Shown here one piece after another: positions 10,401-17,915 of a stretch of DNA of 64,000 bases. The stretch spans positions 34,802-98,801 of the forward strand of contig CAYXLI010000023.1 in the NCBI GenBank assembly GCA_964464925.1, in the 5' to 3' direction. Both the position numbers and the translations under genes were made by a program. The DNA comes from CAYXLI01 sp964464925 (lineage in GTDB: Bacteria > Acidobacteriota > Terriglobia > Bryobacterales > Bryobacteraceae). The notes below the pieces were generated by a model. That model was not told the DNA's origin, made no database searches, and was given only the letters and a program-made list of their open reading frames with translations. Within the stretch, counting starts at the first letter, position 1, and the number at the start of each line of letters is the position of its first letter.

Positions 10401-10705
10401 CCTGCCGGGCCCTTTCCCCGGGCTCCCAGGACGCTTTCGCTTTGCAACAGCCGGGGCAATTTGGAAATGCGGGCCGCAACATACTGCGTGCGCCGGGAAC
10501 GAGTGTATTCGATGTTGCGGTGGAGCGCGAGTTTCCGATTCACGAGGCTCTGCGTCTGACGTTCCGCGGAGAGGCGTTCAATCTGTTCAACACCACACAA
10601 CTCGGCCGACCGACGAACGATTTCAGCAGTTCGGCCGCGGGCGCGATTACGAGTCTCGCGTCCGATCCTCGAGTACTGCAGTTCGCTCTCCGGTTGGCAT
10701 TCTGA
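7403..10705 (+). CDS. Oar-type TonB-dependent receptor, copy B
   Basis: 1100 residues from the ATG at 7403. A GAGGAAAG ribosome site about 8 nt upstream and a clean signal peptide (MNQQLFKLLSALVLTVTATFAQ cut after Ala-Gln) favour this start over an upstream in-frame codon. The regulatory domain (GMVTDPAGGSIAGAKVTA, LPIGPYEVDVEM) covers about 26-110. Plug motifs include SGTNNVHGLAYEYLRNR and NQFGGNLGAP. The last residues (VLQFALRLAF) are a typical outer-membrane barrel C-terminus. The gene is probably an outer-membrane transporter or adhesion protein of unknown ligand. Confidence 0.93.
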   Translation: MNQQLFKLLSALVLTVTATFAQVSSASLTGMVTDPAGGSIAGAKVTARSTTTNLERTTATDNSGYYMFPTLPIGPYEVDVEMAGFARAQQTITLETAQRGRQDFALAVGQVQNTVIVEGAPPQLATEDANIGSVVDNTYVQHFPLYLRSWDDLVNLVAGVQGNRYTEQSGATSAGRTGGFNVHGVRQLQNNFILDGVDNNSISENVQELSTQVVRPSVDAIQEFRVVTNPYSAEYGRSPGAAVIVTTRSGTNNVHGLAYEYLRNRVLDANDFFSNRSGLAKPQNVQNQFGGNLGAPVVRNRLFGFFDYEGTRIRRGVSRIATTPLPSERIGDFSDATAASLGLKPYPTIYDPTTGQPFPKNQIPANRLDPYMQKIMGLFPAANQPGSLNNFVRNAGLSDDIDRFNMRGDWSANDTNNLFLRYSYSNRTRFIPGYFGGIADGTSTSAWGRQILKAHDVALGWNKVVSPHIVNEFRTSFGRNYSFAEQDPYGQNKVSDYVPGVPDNPSVAGGLSRITFAGLPTFIGSPDFLPKQQVTQQWQFVDTLSETFGRHSLKFGADLRAPLRNNYLDVPGTRGSLGFDRIFTCQRNASNQCVAGTGLSYADALLGYVQSAQLSNVYFVDQRMHMYSFFGEDSFKITPKFTLNLGLRYDFASPPLEGKNRMANFNPAGQGSLVFAKSGSLTDRAIVQPDRNNWAPRVGFSWQINDRTVLRSGYGIFYQLFERYGSEDQMALNPPYLINNTPAVPSTSTSPLFLLKNGFPSNFLDPAQLDYRRVRIRAVDPSSRDPYVQQWSFGIQRTLPWNLFLETNYVGTKSTHLTALVDYNQPINGVQPYPNFGYLEYQMAGGNGIYNGLEVTLERRFQKGLTFRTAYTYSRSIDNTPEPLAASSGSAQNGRDLRSWRGPSDFDIPHRIVMSYVYELPFGQGRAFATSGPAAWIFGDWRTSGAYTFASGRPFTVTAGGSIGNTLDPYGAVTAVPNVIGTPVLPKNTDCWYFASRNAACRALSPGSQDAFALQQPGQFGNAGRNILRAPGTSVFDVAVEREFPIHEALRLTFRGEAFNLFNTTQLGRPTNDFSSSAAGAITSLASDPRVLQFALRLAF

Positions 10706-10714
10706 TATTCCTGT

Positions 10715-10744
10715 GCCGGTTTTCTCTGCGAAGGGAGAACCGGC
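10715..10744. terminator. Imperfect hairpin between convergent genes
   Basis: An inverted repeat reads GCCGGTTTTCTC ... GAGAACCGGC with a bulge in the left arm and a loop of about eight bases. It sits between the stop of receptor B and the stop of the convergent minus-strand gene, where a bidirectional terminator would be expected. Neither strand has a proper T-run after the stem, so the hairpin may stabilise the 3' end rather than terminate on its own. Confidence 0.4.
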
Positions 10745-10767
10745 GCATTCCCCCCTGCCGAAACAGC

Positions 10768-11340
10768 TCACAAGACCGCTTCTTCCTTTTGTTCCTCCTC
10801 ATTTTCCTCGTCCTCCTCACCGTTTTGCGATTCGAAGCCATTTCGGGCAAAGACGCAGTCGCGCAATGCTTTATCGAGTGCCGCCACGGGATCAGGGCAT
10901 GGCTTCTGGTCGTGTTCCTTCGCCGGCCGGGCAGCCTGGATTTTTCGAAGCTGATCGATGGCTTTGTGCCAGGCCTTCTCAATCGCGGTCCGGTAGCGGC
11001 GGATCTTATCCAGTTCGCCTGCCACCGTAAGGAAGTCATCCTCGAACAGATCGAAGAGCTCGGCTTCTACGCGGTCGGCGCGGCGCAGCCTCCAGGAGTT
11101 GTTGGCGATCTCGTGAACCAGCTCTACTTCGATTGCAGACTGGGGAGCGTAATCCTGGAGAAGTGCGGCGAGTAACTCGTCATATTCGGCCTGGTTTTCG
11201 GATTTCAAGACGACGCGGCGTCCGGTGAGCCCATGTTTCGTGTGGTTGCTTGAGCTGGCTTCCATACCTGCCTCTGTACGCGGACCGGTGGAGAGCCGTG
11301 CATTCCGGCGGTTAGCGCGGATCTGATTTTCACTTGCCAT
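10768..11340 (-). CDS. Uncharacterised protein with N-terminal STGPRTEAG motif and acidic tail
   Basis: 190 residues from the ATG at 11340. An ATG four codons earlier directly abuts the AGGAGG ribosome site, so the later start, 12 nt downstream of it, is preferred. The N-terminus reads QIRANRRNARLSTGPRTEAG followed by SSNHTKHGLTGR. From memory, this motif marks a family with many paralogues in Acidobacteriota and Planctomycetes and no assigned function. The middle is predicted helical (DELLAALLQDYAP, NNSWRLRRADRVEAELFD). The C-terminus is very acidic (EEDEENEEEQKEE). No signal peptide or membrane segment is seen. A soluble, possibly nucleic-acid-related role is only a guess from the basic N-terminus. 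Confidence 0.75.
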   Translation of the reverse strand: MASENQIRANRRNARLSTGPRTEAGMEASSSNHTKHGLTGRRVVLKSENQAEYDELLAALLQDYAPQSAIEVELVHEIANNSWRLRRADRVEAELFDLFEDDFLTVAGELDKIRRYRTAIEKAWHKAIDQLRKIQAARPAKEHDQKPCPDPVAALDKALRDCVFARNGFESQNGEEDEENEEEQKEEAVL

Positions 11341-11540
11341 TTTGAAGTACATCCTCCTGCTTCGAGCGTGGCAGGGAAGGTCCTCCGTAAAGCCCTTTAT
11401 GATTGCAAGTGATTCGAAGTTCGAGAGATCGAGGTGGGGAATGCGTGTGACCGGCGGGAGGATGTCCGGAACTTCGTGGAATCTGGAGAGGTGAGGTTAC
11501 AGGGCCCGAACTTTGAGAGAGAATAGCATGTTTTCATTAG

Positions 11541-11568
11541 TTGCGAACTTTCGCAAGTGTTATATACT
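11541..11568 (+). promoter_or_regulatory. Sigma70-like promoter overlapped by a 16-nt inverted repeat (operator)
   Basis: TTGCGAA-CT-TTCGCAA (11541-11556) is a perfect 7-nt inverted repeat with a 2-nt spacer. Its first six bases (TTGCGA) make a fair -35 box. TATACT at 11563-11568 makes a -10 box after a 16-nt spacer. The next start codon is at 11609, 40 nt downstream, with GGAG 8 nt before it. A symmetric site over the -35 and spacer is a classic repressor position. The operon ends with an ArsR-family regulator, the obvious candidate ligand-controlled repressor. Confidence 0.6.
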
Positions 11569-11608
11569 GCAGTCGTAGTTATGACGTAGATTGTCCGGAG
11601 ATTTATTC

Positions 11609-13426
11609 ATGCCGAGACTCGTCCTGTTGCTTACGATTGCTCTCTTGTTTGAGCCAATCCTTCCAGCGGCACAGCCGGAAGATTCTCCCCCCAATGCCGC
11701 TCCTCCTGCCTCGTTGTCCGCCGCCGACAATCCCGACCAGCTTCGCCAGGAACTGGAGACCCTAAAGAAGGCTGTGGCTTCGCTCGAAGCACGCCTTGCC
11801 GCAACGGAGAAGCGGGCTCAACCCAACTCCGAAACGAAACCCCAAACCGATACTGCCCCGGGCGCCACGCCGCTGGTGGCCGATGTGAAGGAGCTCGACC
11901 AGCGCATCTCCAATACCGAACGCGAACAAGCATTAGACCGCGTCCGGTTCAGCGGCGATTACCGCTTTGAGGTGCACAATATCCGCGGCTCCATTCCCAC
12001 ACACTTCGATGGAATGCAGTTACAGAACCTGGTAGTGAAGACGATGTTCGCGACGCCGGTCCTGGGCCATATGCCGTCGAGCATTAATGAAATCAATAAT
12101 ACGGTCGCGACACACTATTCCGATTACCAGTTCTTCACGAACAACCTGACATTCGACAAATTAAAGCAAGGTATGCAGGCGTTTCCTGCGGCCGTGCAGC
12201 AGCAGTTGTTCGGACTGCTCATGCCCTCCACGCTGATACGTTCGTACAAAGACAATACAGATTCGCTGTTCACAAACCGCCTCCGCCTGAAGTTCGACGC
12301 CAAGATTTCGGAGAACATGTCGTTCACCGGCCGGCTCAGCATGTACAAGGTGTTCGGCGATTCCACGGGAGTCCAGACCTTCAACGGACAGCCAAACTCC
12401 CTGAATATTGATGGGACAACGGCGGGTGTGCCGAACTCCGATCAACTACGCGTGGAGCGCGCCTTTTTCAGTTGGAACAACATCGGCGGATCGAAGCTGT
12501 ACCTCTCTATCGGGCGCCGCCCCTCCACGGATGGTCCTCCTGTAAATTACCGGCAGGATGAACCGCGCGGGGGGACGCCTTCCGCCACCTTGATCGATTA
12601 CCAGTTCGACGGAATCACAGTAGGCTACCGGCTGAACGAGAACATGGTGTGGCGCCTTTGCTGGGGCCTCGGATACCAGTCAGGTTTCGGCAACGGCAAT
12701 CTTCTTAAGCTCCCGTCCGACCGATTGAAAGACACGCATTTCATGGGTGCGAATCTCGACTTATGGGAATCCGATAAGACTCTGGTGCAGTTTACATATG
12801 CCCATGCATTCAACGTGACGGACGGGTTCAATGGCCTGATGGTGCTGCCGACGAATCCATTGACCGGCGACGCTGTGGGAGCCCCGTTGGTGATGCGCTA
12901 CACGCCATCTGCGAATCTTGGGGCGATTCACCTGGCCGGATTAAATGTGACCCGCCGGGCGAAAAGTATGGACCTGTACGCCAGCGCGAATGTGTCCGCC
13001 ACGCGCCCGAACGGCAAGACAACGCCCTTCGGCGGATTGATGTCGGATCCGTTCGAAACGCCCCGTGATCGGGCGGGGTACATGTATTACGCAGGAGTCC
13101 GCTACAACTTCGCGAATGACGAGCGCACCAAGCTCGGATTCGAATTCAATCACGGGACGCAATACTGGTTCAACTTTGCCCAAGCCGCGGACGACATTGT
13201 GGCTCCGAAAACGAACACGCGCGGGAATGTATTTGAAACGTACCTGACGCACCGCATCAACGACCGTTTCATTTTCAAGGCCGATTACATGAAGTATCTC
13301 TATGACTATTCGGGTTCCGGCTGGCACGTTGGCGCACCGAAAAGGCTCGACCAGATGCCACTTTTGGGATTCCCGACCTACGACGCGGCCGGCATGTTCT
13401 CGTTCGGCCTGATCACCAGATTCTAG
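11609..13426 (+). CDS. Outer-membrane beta-barrel protein, DUF3373-like
   Basis: 605 residues. The ATG at 11609 has GGAG 8 nt upstream and begins a good signal peptide (about 1-21), so the upstream TTG is rejected. A short coiled coil (about 43-70, QLRQELETLKKAVASLEARL) precedes a region rich in alternating beta strands (RFSGDYRFEV, NRLRLKFDAKI, LYLSIGRRPSTDGPP) that ends in the aromatic FSFGLITRF. This coiled-coil-plus-barrel layout, with GRRPSTDGPP, fits DUF3373, a porin-like family. As first gene of an operon encoding a periplasmic molybdoenzyme, it could admit or bind the enzyme's substrate, or carry electrons through the outer membrane with a cytochrome. Neither role is shown by the sequence. 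Confidence 0.8.
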   Translation: MPRLVLLLTIALLFEPILPAAQPEDSPPNAAPPASLSAADNPDQLRQELETLKKAVASLEARLAATEKRAQPNSETKPQTDTAPGATPLVADVKELDQRISNTEREQALDRVRFSGDYRFEVHNIRGSIPTHFDGMQLQNLVVKTMFATPVLGHMPSSINEINNTVATHYSDYQFFTNNLTFDKLKQGMQAFPAAVQQQLFGLLMPSTLIRSYKDNTDSLFTNRLRLKFDAKISENMSFTGRLSMYKVFGDSTGVQTFNGQPNSLNIDGTTAGVPNSDQLRVERAFFSWNNIGGSKLYLSIGRRPSTDGPPVNYRQDEPRGGTPSATLIDYQFDGITVGYRLNENMVWRLCWGLGYQSGFGNGNLLKLPSDRLKDTHFMGANLDLWESDKTLVQFTYAHAFNVTDGFNGLMVLPTNPLTGDAVGAPLVMRYTPSANLGAIHLAGLNVTRRAKSMDLYASANVSATRPNGKTTPFGGLMSDPFETPRDRAGYMYYAGVRYNFANDERTKLGFEFNHGTQYWFNFAQAADDIVAPKTNTRGNVFETYLTHRINDRFIFKADYMKYLYDYSGSGWHVGAPKRLDQMPLLGFPTYDAAGMFSFGLITRF

Positions 13427-13437
13427 GAGCTACGATT

Positions 13438-13770
13438 ATGTCCATTTTGATTCGTTTGGCACAGATTTGCGTACTGGGATCCGCTCTCGTACTCATTGCC
13501 TCGGTGAATCCGAAAGGCAATGAAGGCAAAGGCAAGTATTATTTCAAGCAGACCTGCAAGGACTGCCACACGAAGGGCGCGAAGGGCGGAGAAGTTTCGC
13601 CACTGACCAAGACGATGGCGCAGTGGCGCAGTTACTTCGCCAAAGGGAAGCATGCGGCAAGCGCAGAGCCGCTGACGAAGTTCATGCCGGCTGAGCAACT
13701 GCTGGACGTGCAAACCTTCCTGGTGAACCACGCGGCCGACTCGCTGCAGCCGGAAACCTGCGGCAAGTAA
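13438..13770 (+). CDS. Small monohaem cytochrome c
   Basis: 110 residues. A signal peptide (about 1-22) precedes one CxxCH haem site (C40-K-D-C43-H44). M83 in KFMPAEQL is a plausible distal ligand. TAGGAGC lies 9 nt before the ATG, and the gene starts 11 nt after the barrel gene. It is small enough to be a soluble periplasmic electron carrier. Its position between the barrel gene and the molybdoenzyme suggests it is the enzyme's electron donor or acceptor. Confidence 0.9.
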   Translation: MSILIRLAQICVLGSALVLIASVNPKGNEGKGKYYFKQTCKDCHTKGAKGGEVSPLTKTMAQWRSYFAKGKHAASAEPLTKFMPAEQLLDVQTFLVNHAADSLQPETCGK

Positions 13771-13841
13771 ACCGGTCGCGAAATCCAAAGCGAAGCACGG
13801 GACGGATCCGTGGGTTCGTCCCCTCTTCCAACAGGTGAGCC

Positions 13842-16007
13842 ATGCTCAATTCTCTACACCGGCGCCATTTTTTCCAAATCGCAACGGCGGGCGCCGCCGT
13901 TGCTACACAGATCGGGTGCGGGCGGAAGCCTTCGAGCGCAGGACAGCGGGCCGAAGTTCCGACGACGTGCGAACTGTGCCCGAATAAATGCTCAGTGATC
14001 GCCGTGGTCGAAGACGGTCTGATCCGGAAGCTGAATCCAAACCCTGAAAATCCGAAGTCCCGAGGCATGCTGTGCGCGCGGGGAAATGCGGGCATGCTGC
14101 AGGTCTACGATCCGGACCGGCTGAAGAGGCCGTTGATCCGCGCCGGCGCGCGCGGCGAGGGAAAGTGGCGGGAGGTTACCTGGAACGAAGCGTTCGACTA
14201 TACGGCGAACCAGCTCCGGGTCATTCAGGACAAGTACGGTCCGCAAGGAGTGTTGTGGTCGTCGACGGAAGCCTTCGCCGAGATCTTCTTCAAGAATCTC
14301 GGATTGGCATTCGGCTCACCAAACATTGTGCGGCACCCGACCTTGTGCCTGGCGTCGGTAAACCTAGCGTATTCGATTACGTTCGGGACGGTACCCTCCT
14401 TCGATCTGTTGAACGCGAACTACGTCATCATGGCGGGCGCAAATCGCCTGGAAGCTCTGATCACGCCGGATACGATGGACCTGATCGAATCGACGATGAA
14501 CCGGAAGACGCGGCTGATCTGCCTGGATCCCCGGTTTACCGTCACAGCGGCGAAGGCAGACGAGTGGTATCCGTTGAAGCCCGGAACGGATCTGGCGTTC
14601 CTGCTTGCGATGCTGCACGTGATCATCGGCGAGAACCGGTACGACAAGCTGTTTGTGGAGACTTACACGAGCGGCTTCGAGCAGCTTGCGGATCACGTGA
14701 AGCAATATACGCCGGAGTGGGCCGAGAAAGAGACGGATATTCCGGCGAAAGACATCATCCGGATCGCCCGGGAGTTCTCCGATGCAGCGCCAAGAGCGGT
14801 GTTCTACGCAGGCAGGCGCTCTTCCTGGTATCAGAACGACTTTCAGATGCGAAGGGCGCAGGCGATCTTGAACGCCGTAACGGGCAACTGGGACAAGCAG
14901 GGCGGCATGGTTCCGAATGCGAAAATCGCGTTGGGCGAGTACATGTTTCTGCCGTGGGACGACCCGAAGGTTCCGCGTGTGGACGAGATAGAGGAGCGAT
15001 TCCCACTCGCGGCAAGAGGAGATGGCGCCTATCTTGCGCTTCGTGAGAACGTTCTGGCAGGCAGGCCATATCCGATTAAAGGCTGGATGATTTCCAAGCA
15101 GGACCCGCTGAGCGCTCTGCCGGAACAGGCGAAGACAATGCGGATGATCGAGCAGATGGACTTCATTGGGGTAATCGACATCCAGATGAGCGACACCGCA
15201 TACTACGCCGATGTAGTCTTTCCGGAATCGACCTACCTGGAGCGGCAAGACCCGATCGAAGTGCTGAGCGGCATCTGGCCAGTGGTAGTGCTGCGGCAGC
15301 CAGTAATTCCACCACTGCACGACACGAAGCCGTGCCTCGACATTGTTCAAGGAATCGCGAAACGGCTGAACCTGGGCATGTACTTCGACTACACGATCGA
15401 CCAATGGAACGAAGCGGCCGCGAAAGAACTGCCCGTGGAAATGCCTTTGCAACACCTGAAGAAACACGGCGTGTTCACACCGCCAGGTGGGCCGAAGTAC
15501 GGCACGACTCTCACGCCCGATCACCGGTTCATCACCGGTTCGGGAAAGATCGACCTGTATTCGGACCGGCTGAAAGAGCACGGCTATGATCCGCTGCCGG
15601 TTTATCAACAACCGGTGCAGCCGCCGCCGGATCAGTTCCGGCTGGTGATTGGCCGGAAGGCATACTTCACGCACGCGAACACTACGAACAACCCTTGGCT
15701 GCATGACTTCGCACCCGAGAACCGGTTGTGGATCAACCCCGTTTCGGCGCGGACCGCGGGAGTGGCGGACGGCGACGTAGTAGAAGTGGCGAGCCGCGTG
15801 GGCGCCGTCCGGCTGCGGGCGAGAGTCAGCGAGGAGATTCGGCCCGACTGCGTTTTCATGCTTCATGGTTTCGGCAAACGCTCACCGCAACTAACGCGCG
15901 TTTACCACCGTGGAGGCGCTGATGCCGTTCTACTGGAGACGGCGTGGGACAGAGTATCAGGGAACGCCGCGATGCACGAAACGTTCGTGCGGGTGAGAAA
16001 GGTATGA
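13842..16007 (+). CDS. Molybdopterin oxidoreductase catalytic subunit, PsrA/PhsA-like
   Basis: 721 residues. The N-terminus carries a Tat-like RRHFFQIA signal. An N-terminal [4Fe-4S] site follows (C43-x2-C46-x3-C50...C78 in MLCARGNAG), then the three-part MopB core and a C-terminal molydopterin-binding domain (LVIGRKAYFTHANTTNNPWL). C169 in RHPTLCLAS falls where the molybdenum-ligand cysteine sits in the PsrA/PhsA/ArrA group. With its FeS and NrfD partners it forms a three-part periplasm-facing complex. Polysulfide, thiosulfate or tetrathionate reduction is the nearest family guess. Arsenate or another oxyanion cannot be excluded. The direction of the reaction is also open. Confidence 0.88.
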   Translation: MLNSLHRRHFFQIATAGAAVATQIGCGRKPSSAGQRAEVPTTCELCPNKCSVIAVVEDGLIRKLNPNPENPKSRGMLCARGNAGMLQVYDPDRLKRPLIRAGARGEGKWREVTWNEAFDYTANQLRVIQDKYGPQGVLWSSTEAFAEIFFKNLGLAFGSPNIVRHPTLCLASVNLAYSITFGTVPSFDLLNANYVIMAGANRLEALITPDTMDLIESTMNRKTRLICLDPRFTVTAAKADEWYPLKPGTDLAFLLAMLHVIIGENRYDKLFVETYTSGFEQLADHVKQYTPEWAEKETDIPAKDIIRIAREFSDAAPRAVFYAGRRSSWYQNDFQMRRAQAILNAVTGNWDKQGGMVPNAKIALGEYMFLPWDDPKVPRVDEIEERFPLAARGDGAYLALRENVLAGRPYPIKGWMISKQDPLSALPEQAKTMRMIEQMDFIGVIDIQMSDTAYYADVVFPESTYLERQDPIEVLSGIWPVVVLRQPVIPPLHDTKPCLDIVQGIAKRLNLGMYFDYTIDQWNEAAAKELPVEMPLQHLKKHGVFTPPGGPKYGTTLTPDHRFITGSGKIDLYSDRLKEHGYDPLPVYQQPVQPPPDQFRLVIGRKAYFTHANTTNNPWLHDFAPENRLWINPVSARTAGVADGDVVEVASRVGAVRLRARVSEEIRPDCVFMLHGFGKRSPQLTRVYHRGGADAVLLETAWDRVSGNAAMHETFVRVRKV

Positions 16008-16558
16008 GCGCCATGGGTTCGAAAAGGTATGCCCTCGTCATCGATTCGCGGAAGTGTATCAACTGCAAGGCGTGCGTGGTAGCGTGCCGCGCCGAGAACA
16101 GGGTGCCGCTGGGACACAGCCGCGACTGGATCAATGAAGAGCATCGGGGCGTGTGGCCCCGGCTGCTGGCGACATTCGAGCCGGAACAGTGCCACCATTG
16201 CGCGAACCCGTCCTGTGTTCGCGTATGCCCAACGGGCGCATCGTTCCAAAGGGACGATGGTCTGGTGCTAGTGAACCAGGAGGATTGCATTGGCTGCCGC
16301 TATTGCATGATTGCCTGCCCGTACGAAGCCCGGTTCTTCCGGGAAGACACGGGGGTGGTGGAAAAGTGCACATTTTGCGTGCAGCGGGTGAACCGGGGCG
16401 AGATGCCGGCATGCGTGGAGACCTGTCCTTCGAAAGTTCGGGTGTTCGGCGATATCGCCGATCCAAATTCCAAGGCCGCGCAGCTTCTCGAAACGCGCGG
16501 ATACCGGGTTCACAAAGCGGAAACGGGGAACGGGCCCCAGATCTATTACTTGCTTTAG
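16004..16558 (+). CDS. Ferredoxin-like electron-transfer subunit, PsrB/PhsB-like (four [4Fe-4S])
   Basis: 184 residues from the ATG that overlaps the catalytic-subunit stop by 4 nt; the earlier in-frame start is rejected. Sixteen cysteines form four clusters (C18/21/24/28, C63/66/71/75, C95/98/101/105, C122/125/137/141), as in PsrB, NrfC and DmsB. There is no signal peptide, as expected for a subunit carried across the membrane with its Tat-bearing partner. It moves electrons between the molybdenum subunit and the NrfD-type membrane anchor. Confidence 0.94.
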   Translation: MSAMGSKRYALVIDSRKCINCKACVVACRAENRVPLGHSRDWINEEHRGVWPRLLATFEPEQCHHCANPSCVRVCPTGASFQRDDGLVLVNQEDCIGCRYCMIACPYEARFFREDTGVVEKCTFCVQRVNRGEMPACVETCPSKVRVFGDIADPNSKAAQLLETRGYRVHKAETGNGPQIYYLL

Positions 16559-16567
16559 GAGATCCAG

Positions 16568-17515
16568 ATGACACATAGCGAATGGGGCTTTCTGATTGTC
16601 AATTATCTGTTTCTGGGCGGAATCTCGGCCGGCGTGTTTTTCGCCTCGGCGCTCGCACTGTACCTGAAGGATGACGCCAACGATCCGAACGACGCGGTCA
16701 TCCGCTATGGAGCGATGATTGCGCCCTGGCCGGTCACAATCGGATCGCTCCTTCTTATTTTCGATCTCGGGAACTGGTGGCGGTTCTACAAATTGTTCTG
16801 GCACTTCCGGTGGCAGAGTCCGATGTCGATCGGCTCGTGGCTTCTGGCGCTGTTCACTGCAGTAGCGTTCCTTTATTTCTGGGCGTGGCTGCCGGCGAGC
16901 GCGCGGAATGCGGTGTTCGCGTGGTCACGGCTGCCGGCACGATTCCGCCTCGACCTTTCGCGATGGCGCACCCGGCTGGCGGCCGCGGGACTGCCGCTTA
17001 GCGTCGCGGTCGGAATCTACACCGGGGTGCTGCTTGGCGCAGTGCAATCCCGGCCCTTCTGGAACACGAACCTGGTGGCGCAGATCTTCCTCTTTTCGGC
17101 GCTTTCGACCGGCTGCGCGGTTCTGATCATTGCATTATCGGTTTCCCGGAAGCGGATGGAACCGCGGCAACTTCGTTTCCTGTATACGCTCGACGTGTGC
17201 CTGATCCTTCTAGAGCTATTCGTGGTGCTGCCGTACATCATTCATGGCGAGCTATCGACACGAGCCGTGCGGGATTCTCTGGATCTGATCCTGGGAGGGC
17301 CGTATACGTTTGCATTCTGGGCGCTCTTTGTGAGCGCCGGGCTGATGGCTCCGCTCGCGTTAGAGGTATGGGAACTCGGTCCGGCGGTTCTGTGGGGAAC
17401 TCCGATTCATCACAACCGGAGACTTGCAGCAGTTGCGGCCGCTCTTGTGATTTTCGGCGGCTATACCTTACGTTATGTGTTTGTATTCGCCGGCCAGAAC
17501 AGCACTTTCCGGTAG
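16568..17515 (+). CDS. NrfD/PsrC-type integral membrane quinone-interacting subunit
   Basis: 315 residues with about eight hydrophobic helices. The first (FLIVNYLFLGGISAGVFFAS) carries the glycine-rich start typical of NrfD/PsrC. The family anchors the FeS and catalytic subunits and exchanges electrons with the quinone pool. It has no haem-ligand pattern, consistent with PsrC rather than a cytochrome-b anchor. AGGAGA lies 6 nt before the ATG, and the gene follows the FeS subunit by 9 nt. Confidence 0.92.
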   Translation: MTHSEWGFLIVNYLFLGGISAGVFFASALALYLKDDANDPNDAVIRYGAMIAPWPVTIGSLLLIFDLGNWWRFYKLFWHFRWQSPMSIGSWLLALFTAVAFLYFWAWLPASARNAVFAWSRLPARFRLDLSRWRTRLAAAGLPLSVAVGIYTGVLLGAVQSRPFWNTNLVAQIFLFSALSTGCAVLIIALSVSRKRMEPRQLRFLYTLDVCLILLELFVVLPYIIHGELSTRAVRDSLDLILGGPYTFAFWALFVSAGLMAPLALEVWELGPAVLWGTPIHHNRRLAAVAAALVIFGGYTLRYVFVFAGQNSTFR

Positions 17516-17567
17516 AGGCAGCTAGCGCGGCAAGCAAGCTGAATGTACGATGCTGTTAGGAACACTG

Positions 17568-17903
17568 ATGCGGAAACCGAAGAATACAGCAGTCGACGAT
17601 CAGGTCTACGAAATGCAGGTACGGATCTGCAAATCTTTTGCGAACGCTACCAGGCTTCGGATGCTCGACATCCTGGCCAAGCAGGAACGTACCGTTTCCG
17701 AACTGCAAAGTGAACTCGGGATCACGACTGCGAACGTTTCGCAGCACCTGGCCATTCTGAAAGCGGCAGGCGTTGTGACCACACGGCGCGAGGGCAAGCA
17801 GATCTTCTGCTCACTGGCGATTCCTGAAGTGAAGAGCGCATGCCAGCTCATCCGCGATGTTCTTCGGGCCCAAATACGCAGGGGCCAGCAGCTCGAGATT
17901 TGA
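17568..17903 (+). CDS. ArsR-family winged-helix repressor
   Basis: 111 residues from the ATG at 17568, chosen because TTAGGAAC lies just upstream. The core is a clear ArsR winged helix: NATRLRMLDILAKQERTVSEL, then the recognition helix in TTANVSQHLAILKAAGVV, then a beta-wing RREGKQIFCSL. The classical metal site ELCVCDL is absent. Three cysteines remain (C21, C81, C92). C21 and C92 lie near opposite ends, an arrangement that could serve thiol or persulfide sensing as in SqrR/BigR, though the positions do not match those proteins exactly. It is encoded 52 nt after the NrfD gene and probably controls the operon through the inverted repeat at 11541. Confidence 0.9.
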   Translation: MRKPKNTAVDDQVYEMQVRICKSFANATRLRMLDILAKQERTVSELQSELGITTANVSQHLAILKAAGVVTTRREGKQIFCSLAIPEVKSACQLIRDVLRAQIRRGQQLEI

Positions 17904-17915
17904 CGAGGAAAATCT

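Noticed and set aside
9797..10771. A 324-codon minus-strand open frame opposite the end of receptor B
   Set aside because: It overlaps the conserved receptor C-terminus and has no recognisable motif. It is a codon-bias shadow.
14364..15866. A 500-codon open frame on the minus strand, antisense to the molybdoenzyme gene
   Set aside because: It lies wholly inside a well-supported gene with strong family motifs on the other strand. Its translation is rich in R, H and P and shows no domain, signal peptide or ribosome site.
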